DNA of 64,000 nt, from contig CBDCZP010000012.1 in assembly GCA_965224605.1 (NCBI GenBank), forward strand, positions 1 to 64,000, given 5' to 3'. The notes beneath the pieces were generated by a model. It searched no databases and was not told the origin of the DNA. It saw nothing but the letters and a program-made list of their open reading frames with translations. Source of the DNA: HyVt-477 sp965224605. GTDB lineage: Bacteria > Pseudomonadota > Gammaproteobacteria > Thiotrichales > Thiotrichaceae. Made by a program: the position numbers and the translations under genes. This document shows positions 51,666 through 60,301 of the stretch, one piece after another. Positions within the stretch are counted from its first letter, which is position 1, and each line of letters starts with the position of its first letter.

Positions 51666-52433
51666 CTACAGGTACCAAGCCAATAGCAAAACACCAAATA
51701 TAATACGGTATATGCCAAATGTTACAAAGGTGAACTTTTCCAGAAACTTGATGAAAAACTTCATAGTGAAATAAGCTACAATGAAAGAGACAACAAAACC
51801 GATAGCAAGAGTGAGCAAGCCTTGCTGGCTGAATTCATCATAATGCTTGAGCAGATCGTAACCACTGGTAGCCAGCATTACTGGCACAGCGAGTAGGAAT
51901 GAAAATTCAGCCGCTGCCTTGCGAGTAAGGCCAAGCATCAACGCACCAACAATAGTTGCCCCAGCACGTGAAGTACCCGGAATGAGTGCAAATACTTGTG
52001 CAATGCCAATCCAGCCCGCTTGTGCGTAGGTAATGGTTTCGACATCATCTATCTGTTGTCGCTCTTCTTTATAAAAATATTCCAGAACCAAAAAGGCAAT
52101 GCCGCCGATGATAAACATATAGGCGACTACTGATGAGTTAAAAGATTCTTTGATAACATCTTTAAACAAATATCCAATGATTGCTAAAGGTAAAAAAGCG
52201 ATCAAAACTTTGATCCACAGGTTGATTTTTGAAACCGAGAATTTATCTTTATAATTAAAAACAACAGCAAGAATGGCAGCTAATTGTATGATAACCATAA
52301 AAGCTTTGTTCTCAGTATTTTCATCTAGACCCATCCAGTCGGCAACAACGATCATATGTCCTGTAGAGGAAATGGGTAAAAACTCCGTAAAACCCTCTAC
52401 GATTCCTAAAATAATGGCTTGAAGAATATCCAT
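51666..52433 (-). CDS. uppP: Undecaprenyl-diphosphatase (BacA family)
   Basis: Recycles the C55 lipid carrier at the periplasmic face of the inner membrane. 255 aa polytopic protein. Catalytic motifs EGFTEFLPISSTGHM (about 13-27) and PGTSRAGATI (about 155-164) are intact. Downstream of a MidA-like methyltransferase on the same strand. Confidence 0.95.
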   Translation of the reverse strand: MDILQAIILGIVEGFTEFLPISSTGHMIVVADWMGLDENTENKAFMVIIQLAAILAVVFNYKDKFSVSKINLWIKVLIAFLPLAIIGYLFKDVIKESFNSSVVAYMFIIGGIAFLVLEYFYKEERQQIDDVETITYAQAGWIGIAQVFALIPGTSRAGATIVGALMLGLTRKAAAEFSFLLAVPVMLATSGYDLLKHYDEFSQQGLLTLAIGFVVSFIVAYFTMKFFIKFLEKFTFVTFGIYRIIFGVLLLAWYL

Positions 52434-52454
52434 TGGTTTCCTTAAATTAAAATT

Positions 52455-53687
52455 TTAAAGCTTATGGCGGTAATCCATTGTTGAAAACCCAATGAGATCG
52501 TTATTAAATTTTTTGCATAAAGCAATGATTTTAAAGCGTTCACCCATTTCGGAGGGAAGACTTAATGTACGAACTTGTTGAGCGAGTTGATATTGCTGCT
52601 CAGGGTTTTTTGTTAATTCATCAACAAAGAGATCTTCCAGTCCACATCCCGTAAGGAAAGCCGCCTGTGAAGTGAATCCAGAAACACTAAGCCCATTATT
52701 ATCTGCGGCTTCTGCAACGTGGGTGAAGTCTACATTTGCAGTGATATCTTGTAAACCGGGATTCCAGAAAAAATCTTGATGTACAAGATGTTGGTAGTGG
52801 CAAATCAATGTGCCAGAATTGCGCTCAGGATGATAATATTCCCGACGAGTATAACCATAATCTATGAGTAGGATGAGGCCTTGTTCTAGTGTGTTTTCGA
52901 GCTGCTGTATCCAGGCGTCTATATTGGGGTTGAACTCAGAGCTATATTCAGAACCATATTCGGAGTTATGTTTTGTCGGGTGTTTGGAATCTGTAGAAAT
53001 GCTGAAATCAAGCTTGTTTATTCTTTGACTCACTTTCTGACTAAAGCTGCTGTGTTCTGGAGATTTTTTATGAACTAGCTTGAGATCACCCTCTTGTAGT
53101 CCAACATGCTGTTGGTAAACAGAACCCTTCTTGATGTGAAACAATTCAACTGGCATAGCATCGAGTACTTCATTCGCCAGGATGACACCAGAAAATGTTT
53201 CCGGCAATGGCAATGCAGATAACCATTGAACCCGGGGCAATAGGCGAGGGCATCTTTCTTCAAGCGTGTTCCGCTGTAACGCTTTTAACTCAGGACTTAA
53301 ATCCAATATGTAATAGCGGTCAGGTAACCCATCTTTAGTTTCAAGGTGGAGCAAAATATCCGCAGCCATTTTGCCACTACCTGCGCCCAATTCGAGAATT
53401 TCTCCCCGATTCAATGACTCTAACACCTGCAAGCACTGGTTCGCTATACACTGTGAAAACAGTGGTGAGACTTCGGGTGCAGTCACAAAATCCCCCCCCT
53501 TACCGAACTTCCTTTTTCCGGCAACGTAATAACCTAAACCGGGTTCATAAAGTGCCATTTCCATATAACGTCGAAAGCTAATACTACCGTCTTGCTGATT
53601 GATTTCTCGAAGAATCCGCGCATATAATTTTTTGCTGTGCTGGCGTGCATCAGTAGAGGGAATGGGTAATGCTTTTGATATTTTCAT
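52455..53687 (-). CDS. SAM-dependent methyltransferase, MidA/NDUFAF7 family
   Basis: 410-aa protein of the family (DUF185) that includes mitochondrial NDUFAF7, an arginine methyltransferase for complex I. SISFRRYMEMALYEPGLGYY and the SAM-binding GEILELGAGSGKMAADILL are clear, with NEVLDAMPVELF and ILLIDYGYTRREYYHP further on. An extra hydrophilic insert of about 50 residues (around 220-262, repeated SEYGSEYSSEF) interrupts the fold. Bacterial target unknown. Confidence 0.88.
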   Translation of the reverse strand: MKISKALPIPSTDARQHSKKLYARILREINQQDGSISFRRYMEMALYEPGLGYYVAGKRKFGKGGDFVTAPEVSPLFSQCIANQCLQVLESLNRGEILELGAGSGKMAADILLHLETKDGLPDRYYILDLSPELKALQRNTLEERCPRLLPRVQWLSALPLPETFSGVILANEVLDAMPVELFHIKKGSVYQQHVGLQEGDLKLVHKKSPEHSSFSQKVSQRINKLDFSISTDSKHPTKHNSEYGSEYSSEFNPNIDAWIQQLENTLEQGLILLIDYGYTRREYYHPERNSGTLICHYQHLVHQDFFWNPGLQDITANVDFTHVAEAADNNGLSVSGFTSQAAFLTGCGLEDLFVDELTKNPEQQYQLAQQVRTLSLPSEMGERFKIIALCKKFNNDLIGFSTMDYRHKL

Positions 53688-53750
53688 GTATGACTGTGTA
53701 GAATGCTTTTAGGATTTCTATTAGCTCAAGATTAGATCAAGGATTATGTT

Positions 53751-54509
53751 ATGGGTGCTTTACAAGGCAAAACGGTATTGCTAACAGGTGCCGCGAGACG
53801 CATCGGAGCTGTTGTCGCAAAAGTCCTACATCAAGAAGGCGCGAGCATTGTAATTCATTACCGCAACTCAAGCGAGGACGCGCAACTATTAATAGACGAT
53901 TTAAATAAGCAGCGAGAGCATTCTGCATTTACGGTGCAAGCCGATTTATGTCAGATTGAAACCTTTGATGCCCTCATTGCAAAAGTAATCGCCTTTACAG
54001 GTCGATTGGATGTATTAATAAACAACGCCTCCAGTTTTTATCCAACTCCTATAGGCTCGGTGACAGAAGCACACTGGGATGATTTACATTGTTCAAATTT
54101 AAAAGCTCCCTTTTTTCTATCACAAGCAGTAACCCCCGAATTGCAAAAACGACAAGGTTGTATCGTTAATATGGTAGATATTCATGGTATAAGGCCTCTA
54201 AAGGGCTATCCTGTCTATAGCGCAATGAAAGCAGGATTGATTATGCTAACGAAATCTCTGGCGAAAGAATTAGGACCTGATATTCGTGTGAACGGGATCG
54301 CCCCGGGTGCTATTATGTGGCCAGAAGGTGATAATAACGATAGTGAAGTCGACAAAAAATTAAAAGTAGAGTTGTTAGCAAGAACAGCCCTAAATTGTCA
54401 AGGTAGTCCAGAAGATATAGCTAAAGCCATACTTTTTTTAATACGTGATGCGGATTATATAACAGGGCATGTGATCCCTGTTGACGGTGGGCGGCTATTG
54501 AATCAATAA
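53751..54509 (+). CDS. Pteridine reductase (SDR family)
   Basis: 252-aa short-chain dehydrogenase of the PTR1/FolM type, reducing dihydropterins or dihydrofolate with NADPH. The pteridine-reductase version of the cofactor motif, TGAARRIGA (Arg after TGAA), replaces the usual TGxxxGxG. NNASSFYPTPIG, catalytic YSAMKAGL (Y-x-x-x-K) and IRVNGIAPGAIMWPE are present. Divergent from the MidA-like gene. Confidence 0.88.
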   Translation: MGALQGKTVLLTGAARRIGAVVAKVLHQEGASIVIHYRNSSEDAQLLIDDLNKQREHSAFTVQADLCQIETFDALIAKVIAFTGRLDVLINNASSFYPTPIGSVTEAHWDDLHCSNLKAPFFLSQAVTPELQKRQGCIVNMVDIHGIRPLKGYPVYSAMKAGLIMLTKSLAKELGPDIRVNGIAPGAIMWPEGDNNDSEVDKKLKVELLARTALNCQGSPEDIAKAILFLIRDADYITGHVIPVDGGRLLNQ

Positions 54510-54538
54510 ATGATTAGGTGAACTTGATCTATACTAAG

Positions 54539-54615
54539 TAGTCTATAGATAGTCTATAGATAGTCTATAGATAGTCTATAGATAGTCTATAGATAGTCTA
54601 TAGATAGTCTATAGG
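54539..54615. repeat. Seven 11-bp tandem repeats (TAGTCTATAGA)
   Basis: Six exact copies of TAGTCTATAGA and a seventh ending GG. Each holds the palindrome TCTATAGA. The 11-bp period keeps the sites on one DNA face. Located between the pteridine reductase stop and the next gene, 70 bases before its ATG. Confidence 0.95.
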
Positions 54616-54684
54616 TGGTTCGATAGTAAAGCGGTTTGATAAAGATAGTTCACGAGAAGGTAAAACAGTCAAAGGAGAGGTAAT

Positions 54685-55269
54685 ATGAAACAACTAACAA
54701 CATCATTCTTCAGTGCATTTAGCATTTTTTGCTTGGTTGCATTGCTAATGGTACCCATAGGTGCATCTGCGAAGGATGCAGACAATAAAGTTTCCGATAC
54801 GTTTAGTTATGGTGGAAAAGCCATGCAGCTCAATGGTGCGGGATTGCGAAAGAAATTATTTATCAGTCTTTATGTCGGTAGTTTATATCTCACAGAAAAA
54901 AGTAAAGATGCTGACAAAATTATGGCAGATGACACGCCAATGGCTATTAGGTTATTCATAAAATCCTCTTTAATTAGCCCTGAAAAAATGAAAGACGCGA
55001 CGTTGGATGGTTTTAAAAAAGCAACAAATGGAAATATCTCAGCTATCAAACCACAAATTGATGTGTTGCTTAAAACATTTGATAAAGGTGTTGGCCCCGG
55101 TGATACCTTTGAATTGATCAACATGCCTGGAAGCGGGATTCATGTGGTAAGAAATGGAGTCAGGGCTGCTACTATTCGTTCACCAGAGTTTAAGAAGGCT
55201 TTGTTTGGGATTTGGTTGTCTAAAAACCCGGTACAACAAAGTTTGAAGAGAAAAATGCTTGGGATGTAA
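54685..55269 (+). CDS. Chalcone-isomerase-like periplasmic protein
   Basis: 194-aa protein with a signal peptide (residues 1-29, cleaved after ASA) and a chalcone-isomerase-like fold: FSYGGKAMQLNGAGLRKKLF, the conserved ISLYVGSLYLTEKSKDADKI, and MAIRLFIKSSLISPEKM with the C-terminal ALFGIWL. Bacterial members are not known to isomerise flavonoids and may bind fatty acids. Good ribosome binding site AAAGGAGAGG. The 11-bp repeat array lies in its promoter region. Confidence 0.85.
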   Translation: MKQLTTSFFSAFSIFCLVALLMVPIGASAKDADNKVSDTFSYGGKAMQLNGAGLRKKLFISLYVGSLYLTEKSKDADKIMADDTPMAIRLFIKSSLISPEKMKDATLDGFKKATNGNISAIKPQIDVLLKTFDKGVGPGDTFELINMPGSGIHVVRNGVRAATIRSPEFKKALFGIWLSKNPVQQSLKRKMLGM

Positions 55270-55309
55270 GACTTGTTGGGATGTAGAGTAACGCAAGTAC
55301 GCCAAAGCG

Positions 55310-56137
55310 ATGGTTAATTATTGGACAGGTCAAAAAGTGACACCTTTACATTATAAAGCGGTATTTGCATGGATTATAACAAGTGGCATGCTATCAGCCT
55401 GTAATGCAGCCGATCTACCTACGGCTGTAGCACTCAACAGCAATGATAGTGCTGCCGTACGTTTAAATGTCAGCACTAGCTATAGCTCAGATTATCTCAT
55501 GGGTAAGTTTAATCCGGCTAAAACAAAGTTGTTTGTCAAGATTCCAAAAAAATATGCGAATAGGTCGGGAATGTACTTAAGACAAGAAGCACTTAGCGCA
55601 TTTATCGAAATGCAGACTGCGGCAAAGCAATCCGGTATCCGCTTAACGATTCATTCGGCAACACGTAATTTCAACGCTCAAAAACGTATTTGGGAACGCA
55701 AATGGTTAGGTAAACGAAGCCTGTCTGATGGCACTAATGTAGCAAGAGATATCCCCAACCCCATTAATAAAGCACTAAGAATATTGGAATATAGTGCGAT
55801 GCCGGGTGCATCCCGACATCATTGGGGTACCGATATTGATTTGAATTCATTTAACAACAAATGGTTTGAATCAGGTAAAGGGCTAAAGCTGTTTAAATGG
55901 TTGGAAGCTAATGCTGAAAAATATGGCTTTTGCCGCCCTTATACCGCTAATAGACCCTCTGGATATAAAGAGGAAAAATGGCATTGGTCCTATGCGCCCT
56001 TATCCGCACCGATGCTGAGAGTTGCCCAGCATCATCTGCATGATGCAAAAATAACAGGATTTGTGGGAAGTGGAACAGCATCACAGATTGGTGTAGTTCA
56101 GCAATACATCTTGGGAGTGAGTGATAAATGTCGTTAG
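55310..56137 (+). CDS. M15-family D-alanyl-D-alanine carboxypeptidase (VanY-like) lipoprotein
   Basis: 275-aa zinc peptidase trimming the stem peptide of peptidoglycan. A lipobox-like GMLSACNA (Cys about residue 31) suggests a lipoprotein. Zinc motif ASRHHWGTDIDLNSF supplies His and Asp, and EEKWHWSYAP supplies Glu and the last His. IRLTIHSATRNFNAQKRIW is the family substrate segment. Start ATG at 55310 gives a long N-region; no strong ribosome binding site is seen. Confidence 0.87.
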   Translation: MVNYWTGQKVTPLHYKAVFAWIITSGMLSACNAADLPTAVALNSNDSAAVRLNVSTSYSSDYLMGKFNPAKTKLFVKIPKKYANRSGMYLRQEALSAFIEMQTAAKQSGIRLTIHSATRNFNAQKRIWERKWLGKRSLSDGTNVARDIPNPINKALRILEYSAMPGASRHHWGTDIDLNSFNNKWFESGKGLKLFKWLEANAEKYGFCRPYTANRPSGYKEEKWHWSYAPLSAPMLRVAQHHLHDAKITGFVGSGTASQIGVVQQYILGVSDKCR

Positions 56138-56210
56138 GTTTCTTCAAGTAGGCAGATATAATGACTACTTCTTATACCTTTTTTTTCTATGATCCTGTAA
56201 GCTCTCCCGC

Positions 56211-56882
56211 ATGAATGATGAAATTGAAATCATACCAATACAAGATAGGTTTAGGGGTTTTTTACCTATCGTTGTTGATATGGAAACCGGTGGCTTTAAT
56301 AAAGAAACAGATGCCCTACTAGAGATTGCAGCCGTCATATTAAGGATGGATGAAAAAGGTGAACTGACTCGCCATCGCACTTTTTCTTGGCACTTGGCGC
56401 CTTTTGAAGGCTCTAATCTGGATCCTAAGTCTATGGAAGTCAATGGTATTGATATCAATAGTCCATTTAGACTACAGATCGCCAAATCAGAACCGCAAGC
56501 CATGGCTGAATTTTTTAATACCGTTCGTAAAGAAGTGAAACTCAATAAGTGCTCACGCGCCGTATTAGTGGGACATAATGCACACTTTGATCTGGGCTTT
56601 CTTAATATAGCTGCCGAGCGTGTTGGTAATAAACGTAACCCCTTTCATCCTTTTAGTACGTTCGATACAGTGACACTGGGCGCAATGGCATATGGACAGA
56701 CAGTATTGGCGCGCGTTGCTAAAAAAGCGAATATTTCTTGGGATACATCACAAGCGCATTCAGCGGCTTACGATGCTGAGAAAACCGCTGATATTTTTTG
56801 TAAGATATTAAATAATTGGCAAATTATGGATGCCAACATGAATACGTTTGGTGAGAGTATGCTTAATGGTGGCGCTAACTAA
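56211..56882 (+). CDS. rnt: Ribonuclease T
   Basis: DEDDh 3'-5' exoribonuclease that trims tRNA and other stable RNA ends. 223 aa. Exo I: LPIVVDMETGGFN (D and E); Exo II: VGHNAHFDLGFLN; Exo III: HSAAYDAEKTADIF (H and D). RNase T-specific FRGFLPIVVD and NPFHPFSTFDTVTLGAMAYG are present. A repeat element follows directly. Confidence 0.95.
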   Translation: MNDEIEIIPIQDRFRGFLPIVVDMETGGFNKETDALLEIAAVILRMDEKGELTRHRTFSWHLAPFEGSNLDPKSMEVNGIDINSPFRLQIAKSEPQAMAEFFNTVRKEVKLNKCSRAVLVGHNAHFDLGFLNIAAERVGNKRNPFHPFSTFDTVTLGAMAYGQTVLARVAKKANISWDTSQAHSAAYDAEKTADIFCKILNNWQIMDANMNTFGESMLNGGAN

Positions 56883-56897
56883 CAGGTTGTTAGTTCG

Positions 56898-57137
56898 GTA
56901 GCCTGCGTTAGGAACAAAACGCGGGAAATTTAATCTCTTGGGATTTATTCGCCGCCGCTTGGGCGCAAAACAGTGTATGTTTTTAGGAAGTGAGCCTTTA
57001 GGCTCGCCAATAGGGTGAAAAATTGCATGCTAGGCGAGCCTAAAGCTACTTCCTCATATAGCGAATACCCTGTCCGCTTGCGGCGGGTAGTTAATTGCAG
57101 TTGGACAACCCGCGTTTCGTTCCTCAACGCAGGCTAC
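56898..57137. repeat. Nested inverted-repeat element (MITE-like)
   Basis: Outer arms: GTAGCCTGCGTTAGGAAC… at 56898-56925 and its near-complement ending …AACGCAGGCTAC at 57109-57137. Inner arms: GGAAGTGAGCCTTTAGGCTC (56986-57008) against GGCGAGCCTAAAGCTACTTC (57033-57053). The 240-base element fills the gap between rnt and hemB and carries no gene. The inner motif also occurs at 20620-20645. Confidence 0.75.
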
Positions 57138-57180
57138 ACGGGTTACATGACTCAACAGATAAAACAGCACATGGCTTATT

Positions 57181-58188
57181 ATGGCTAATACAAAAATATC
57201 CTACCCTTTCACACGTCCACGTCGTATGCGCAGAGATGATTTCTCACGCCGATTAATGCGTGAAACAAATCTCACTACAAACGACCTTATCTACCCCGTC
57301 TTTGTTATTGAAGGTAACAATAAACGTGAATCAATTACTTCTATGCCAGGCGTTGAACGCATGACCATAGATTTATTGGTTGAAGAGGCTAAAGAACTAG
57401 TTGCGTTAGGGATACCTGCTCTGGCGATTTTCCCTGTTACGCCTCAGGACGTGAAATCTGATGATGCTGAGGAAGCCTATAATGCCGATGGTTTGGCGCA
57501 ACGTGCTGTCCGTGCAGTAAAAGCATCAACTCCAGAACTGGGAGTTATTACTGATGTTGCACTTGATCCATTCACTTCACATGGTCAAGACGGATTAATG
57601 GATGACAATGGTTATATAGAAAATGACAGAACGGTTGAAGCGCTAGTAAAACAAGCCTTATCACATGCTGAAGCTGGGGCAGATATTGTTGCTCCATCTG
57701 ACATGATGGATGGACGTGTGGGGAGAATCCGGGAAATATTAGAAAAGAACGGCCATGTGAATACTCGAATACTGGCCTATTCAGCAAAATATGCTTCTAG
57801 TTTTTATGGTCCCTTTAGAGATGCTGTAGGCTCTGCTGCTAATCTGGCAGGAGGAAATAAATACAGTTATCAAATGGACCCGGCTAATAGTGATGAAGCA
57901 CTAACCGAGGTGGCTTTGGATATCAGTGAAGGCGCGGATATGATCATGGTCAAACCGGGTTTGCCGTATCTGGATATCGTCAGGCGCATAAAAGATGAGT
58001 TCAAAGTGCCAACTTTTATTTATCAAGTCAGTGGTGAGTACGCGATGCTAAAAGCGGCCGGACAAAATGGCTGGATCGATGAAAAAGCCTGTGTGTTAGA
58101 AGCTTTGGTATCCATGAAGCGAGCAGGTGGTGATGCCATTCTGACGTATTATGCAAAAGAAGTGGCACAATGGTTAAAGAGTGATTAA
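57181..58188 (+). CDS. hemB: Delta-aminolevulinic acid dehydratase
   Basis: Joins two aminolevulinates to porphobilinogen in heme synthesis. 335 aa. Schiff-base lysines in LAYSAKYASSFYGPF and MIMVKPGLPYLDI. The metal site reads DVALDPFTSHGQDG, the Asp-rich (non-cysteine, Mg/K-type) version rather than the Cys3 zinc site. Complete and of normal length. Confidence 0.97.
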   Translation: MANTKISYPFTRPRRMRRDDFSRRLMRETNLTTNDLIYPVFVIEGNNKRESITSMPGVERMTIDLLVEEAKELVALGIPALAIFPVTPQDVKSDDAEEAYNADGLAQRAVRAVKASTPELGVITDVALDPFTSHGQDGLMDDNGYIENDRTVEALVKQALSHAEAGADIVAPSDMMDGRVGRIREILEKNGHVNTRILAYSAKYASSFYGPFRDAVGSAANLAGGNKYSYQMDPANSDEALTEVALDISEGADMIMVKPGLPYLDIVRRIKDEFKVPTFIYQVSGEYAMLKAAGQNGWIDEKACVLEALVSMKRAGGDAILTYYAKEVAQWLKSD

Positions 58189-58217
58189 AGAATACATGAA
58201 GGACTCGAAATAATATT

Positions 58218-59057
58218 ATGACTGATCATTATGCCGTTGTTGGTAATCCTGTCGGACATAGTAAATCTCCACAAATCCACACGCTATTCGCGGAACAAAC
58301 CCATCAGGATATTGAGTATTCAACGCTATTGTCTCCTTTAGATGCTTTTCGTGAAACGGTGATGAAATTCTTCAAGCAAGAGAAGGATAACGAGGGTAAA
58401 GGCTTGAATGTCACCGTGCCTTTTAAACAAGAAGCTTGGGAGTTATGTAATGAGCCATGTAATGAACTGAGTGATTACGCCAAACTTGCAGGTGCTGTCA
58501 ATACCTTAGTTAGACGTGATGATGGCAGTATATATGGCACGAATACTGATGGTGTTGGCCTTGTTACAGATCTTGAGGAAAACAATCAAGTGATATTGTC
58601 GGGTAAAAAAATTCTAATCCTGGGGGCAGGTGGAGCCGTTCGTGGCGTGTTGCAACCCATCCTTGAAAAACAACCTGCCCAGCTGTTTATTGCCAATCGA
58701 ACGGAATCGAAAGCTCATCAATTAGCAGCCCTATTTAAGCCATCAGACAAAATAGCCGCAGGTGGCTTTGGCTCAGTCAATGACATGAACTTTGATATCA
58801 TTATCAATGCAACAGCAGCAAGCTTATCGGGTGATGTGCCACCGGTATCTAAAAAGTGCATTCAACACGCTAGTTGTTGCTATGACATGATGTACTCAAA
58901 TAAGCCCACCGCTTTTGTACAATGGACAAAGGAACTCGGCGTTCCTAAATCATTGGATGGGTTAGGGATGTTAATTGAGCAAGCAGCTGAGTCATTTAAT
59001 ATTTGGCGAGGCGTAAGGCCTACAACGCAGAGTGTTTTTAGACACATGGGACGTTAG
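58218..59057 (+). CDS. aroE: Shikimate dehydrogenase
   Basis: NADPH-dependent reduction of dehydroshikimate. 279 aa. Substrate motif VGNPVGHSKSPQIH, catalytic Lys in NVTVPFKQEAWEL, NADP loop LILGAGGAVRGV with NRTESKA, and C-terminal GLGMLIEQAAESF. 29 bases after hemB; the pair is common in gammaproteobacteria. Confidence 0.96.
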   Translation: MTDHYAVVGNPVGHSKSPQIHTLFAEQTHQDIEYSTLLSPLDAFRETVMKFFKQEKDNEGKGLNVTVPFKQEAWELCNEPCNELSDYAKLAGAVNTLVRRDDGSIYGTNTDGVGLVTDLEENNQVILSGKKILILGAGGAVRGVLQPILEKQPAQLFIANRTESKAHQLAALFKPSDKIAAGGFGSVNDMNFDIIINATAASLSGDVPPVSKKCIQHASCCYDMMYSNKPTAFVQWTKELGVPKSLDGLGMLIEQAAESFNIWRGVRPTTQSVFRHMGR

Positions 59058-59109
59058 CTAAAAGTAGATAACTATCTTACAAGCTACTGATAAAAATAAT
59101 AACAAGATG

Positions 59110-59122
59110 ACCGAAGGTCGGT
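59110..59122. promoter_or_regulatory. Small palindrome before the SOR gene
   Basis: ACCGA-AGG-TCGGT, a perfect 5-bp inverted repeat about 85 bases upstream of the sulfur oxygenase reductase start. No T run follows, so it is not an obvious terminator. A regulator site is possible but unproven. Confidence 0.3.
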
Positions 59123-59206
59123 TACTACTCGCGATCAGGCTTTTTCAGGTTGAATTTTCAGAATCTCTTTACCATACTTATGCGCACTAACTAGAGGAAC
59201 AAAACA

Positions 59207-60142
59207 GTGGATATAAAGAAGTTATTTGATAAAGAACCCAAATCACCATTGTATGTGGCGATTAACAGTGTGCTGGTAAAAAACGATCCTAATTTGATGA
59301 GCATGATGAAGCAAGCTAGTTCAAAAATGTGTCTGGCGACATCATTAACACCTGGTTTTAGTGGTTTCGACTTAATGAAACAGCGCGGCACTTGCCCGAT
59401 GGGAATGCGCTGGGGAGCGAGTACAGATATGAGTGAAGAGCTTTCGCATATCTGGATTGACCAAATAACCTATTGGGATTCGGTGGAATCGCATGAAGAT
59501 TTCCATGAAACTTTTGAAGATGTGGTGGTGGACACCTGTGCTAAATGTGGGGATGTGATGCTAGATGGCCCAGAAGAGCCGGTTTATCGTATTGTTCATG
59601 CAGATTTACCTAAGCTGGTTTCGTTGAATCAGTGGATGAAAAAGAACGCAGCAGGTAAGGGCGATAGCTACGCTGTGGATTCAGGACAAACGGTTACGGT
59701 GATGGCTGATCATATTATCCGTCCGGGTAAAGAAGCTGAATTTGAAGCGGCTGAAATCGAAGTCATGACCAAGTTGAAAGAAACCAATGGCATGGTTGGT
59801 TTTCAAATCCTCAAACGTATTGGTTTTTCTTGTCTGGGAAGTGGTCATGTCACGGTTGAATCCATGATGGAAGATATGAAAGATAGCTCTGGTAGCAAAC
59901 TGAAACGTGCGGCTGAAGTCTGGGAGGGTTATACCATCCCGGCTCAATACTTAGTCATGGTTGAATGGGAAAGCATGAGTGCGGCTCAGGGCGGCATGCC
60001 GCATATCAATGTGAAGCCAGAACTGTTGTTTATTCACGGCCCCAAAGTACTGGATAACTGTTTACGAATGCCAAGTGTGCGTATTGTTGATTCTATGTTT
60101 AGGGAACAGAGTAATCGCGAAATTTTGAATAATTTGGTGTGA
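59207..60142 (+). CDS. sor: Sulfur oxygenase reductase
   Basis: 311-aa homologue of SOR, the cytoplasmic non-heme iron enzyme that disproportionates elemental sulfur with O2 to sulfite, thiosulfate and sulfide. All key residues of the Acidianus enzyme are present: the active Cys in SSKMCLATSLTPGFSGF (C42), iron ligands H96 and H100 in ESHEDFHE and E124 in GPEEPVYRIV, and the second Cys pair C111/C114 in TCAKCGD. Spacing equals Acidianus C31, H86, H90, E114, C101, C104 with a shift of 10-11. GTG start with AGAGGAAC upstream. Length matches the family (about 308). It stands alone, with no other sulfur gene nearby. Confidence 0.93.
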   Translation: MDIKKLFDKEPKSPLYVAINSVLVKNDPNLMSMMKQASSKMCLATSLTPGFSGFDLMKQRGTCPMGMRWGASTDMSEELSHIWIDQITYWDSVESHEDFHETFEDVVVDTCAKCGDVMLDGPEEPVYRIVHADLPKLVSLNQWMKKNAAGKGDSYAVDSGQTVTVMADHIIRPGKEAEFEAAEIEVMTKLKETNGMVGFQILKRIGFSCLGSGHVTVESMMEDMKDSSGSKLKRAAEVWEGYTIPAQYLVMVEWESMSAAQGGMPHINVKPELLFIHGPKVLDNCLRMPSVRIVDSMFREQSNREILNNLV

Positions 60143-60301
60143 GACCACATTCTCTGTAGTCTGCGTTGGCAACTGGCAACTACGCGGATGATGTGTCTGG
60201 CGGCCTTAACGTATCAGACTAAAGACGAATCAAGCTGCGTTTTGGTGTTTGTTGGTCAGGTAAGAATCGACGTTTAATAAACAACCGATCCACGAGAACA
60301 G

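Noticed and set aside
54539..54615. CRISPR array
   Set aside because: The units are contiguous 11-bp tandem repeats with no unique spacers.
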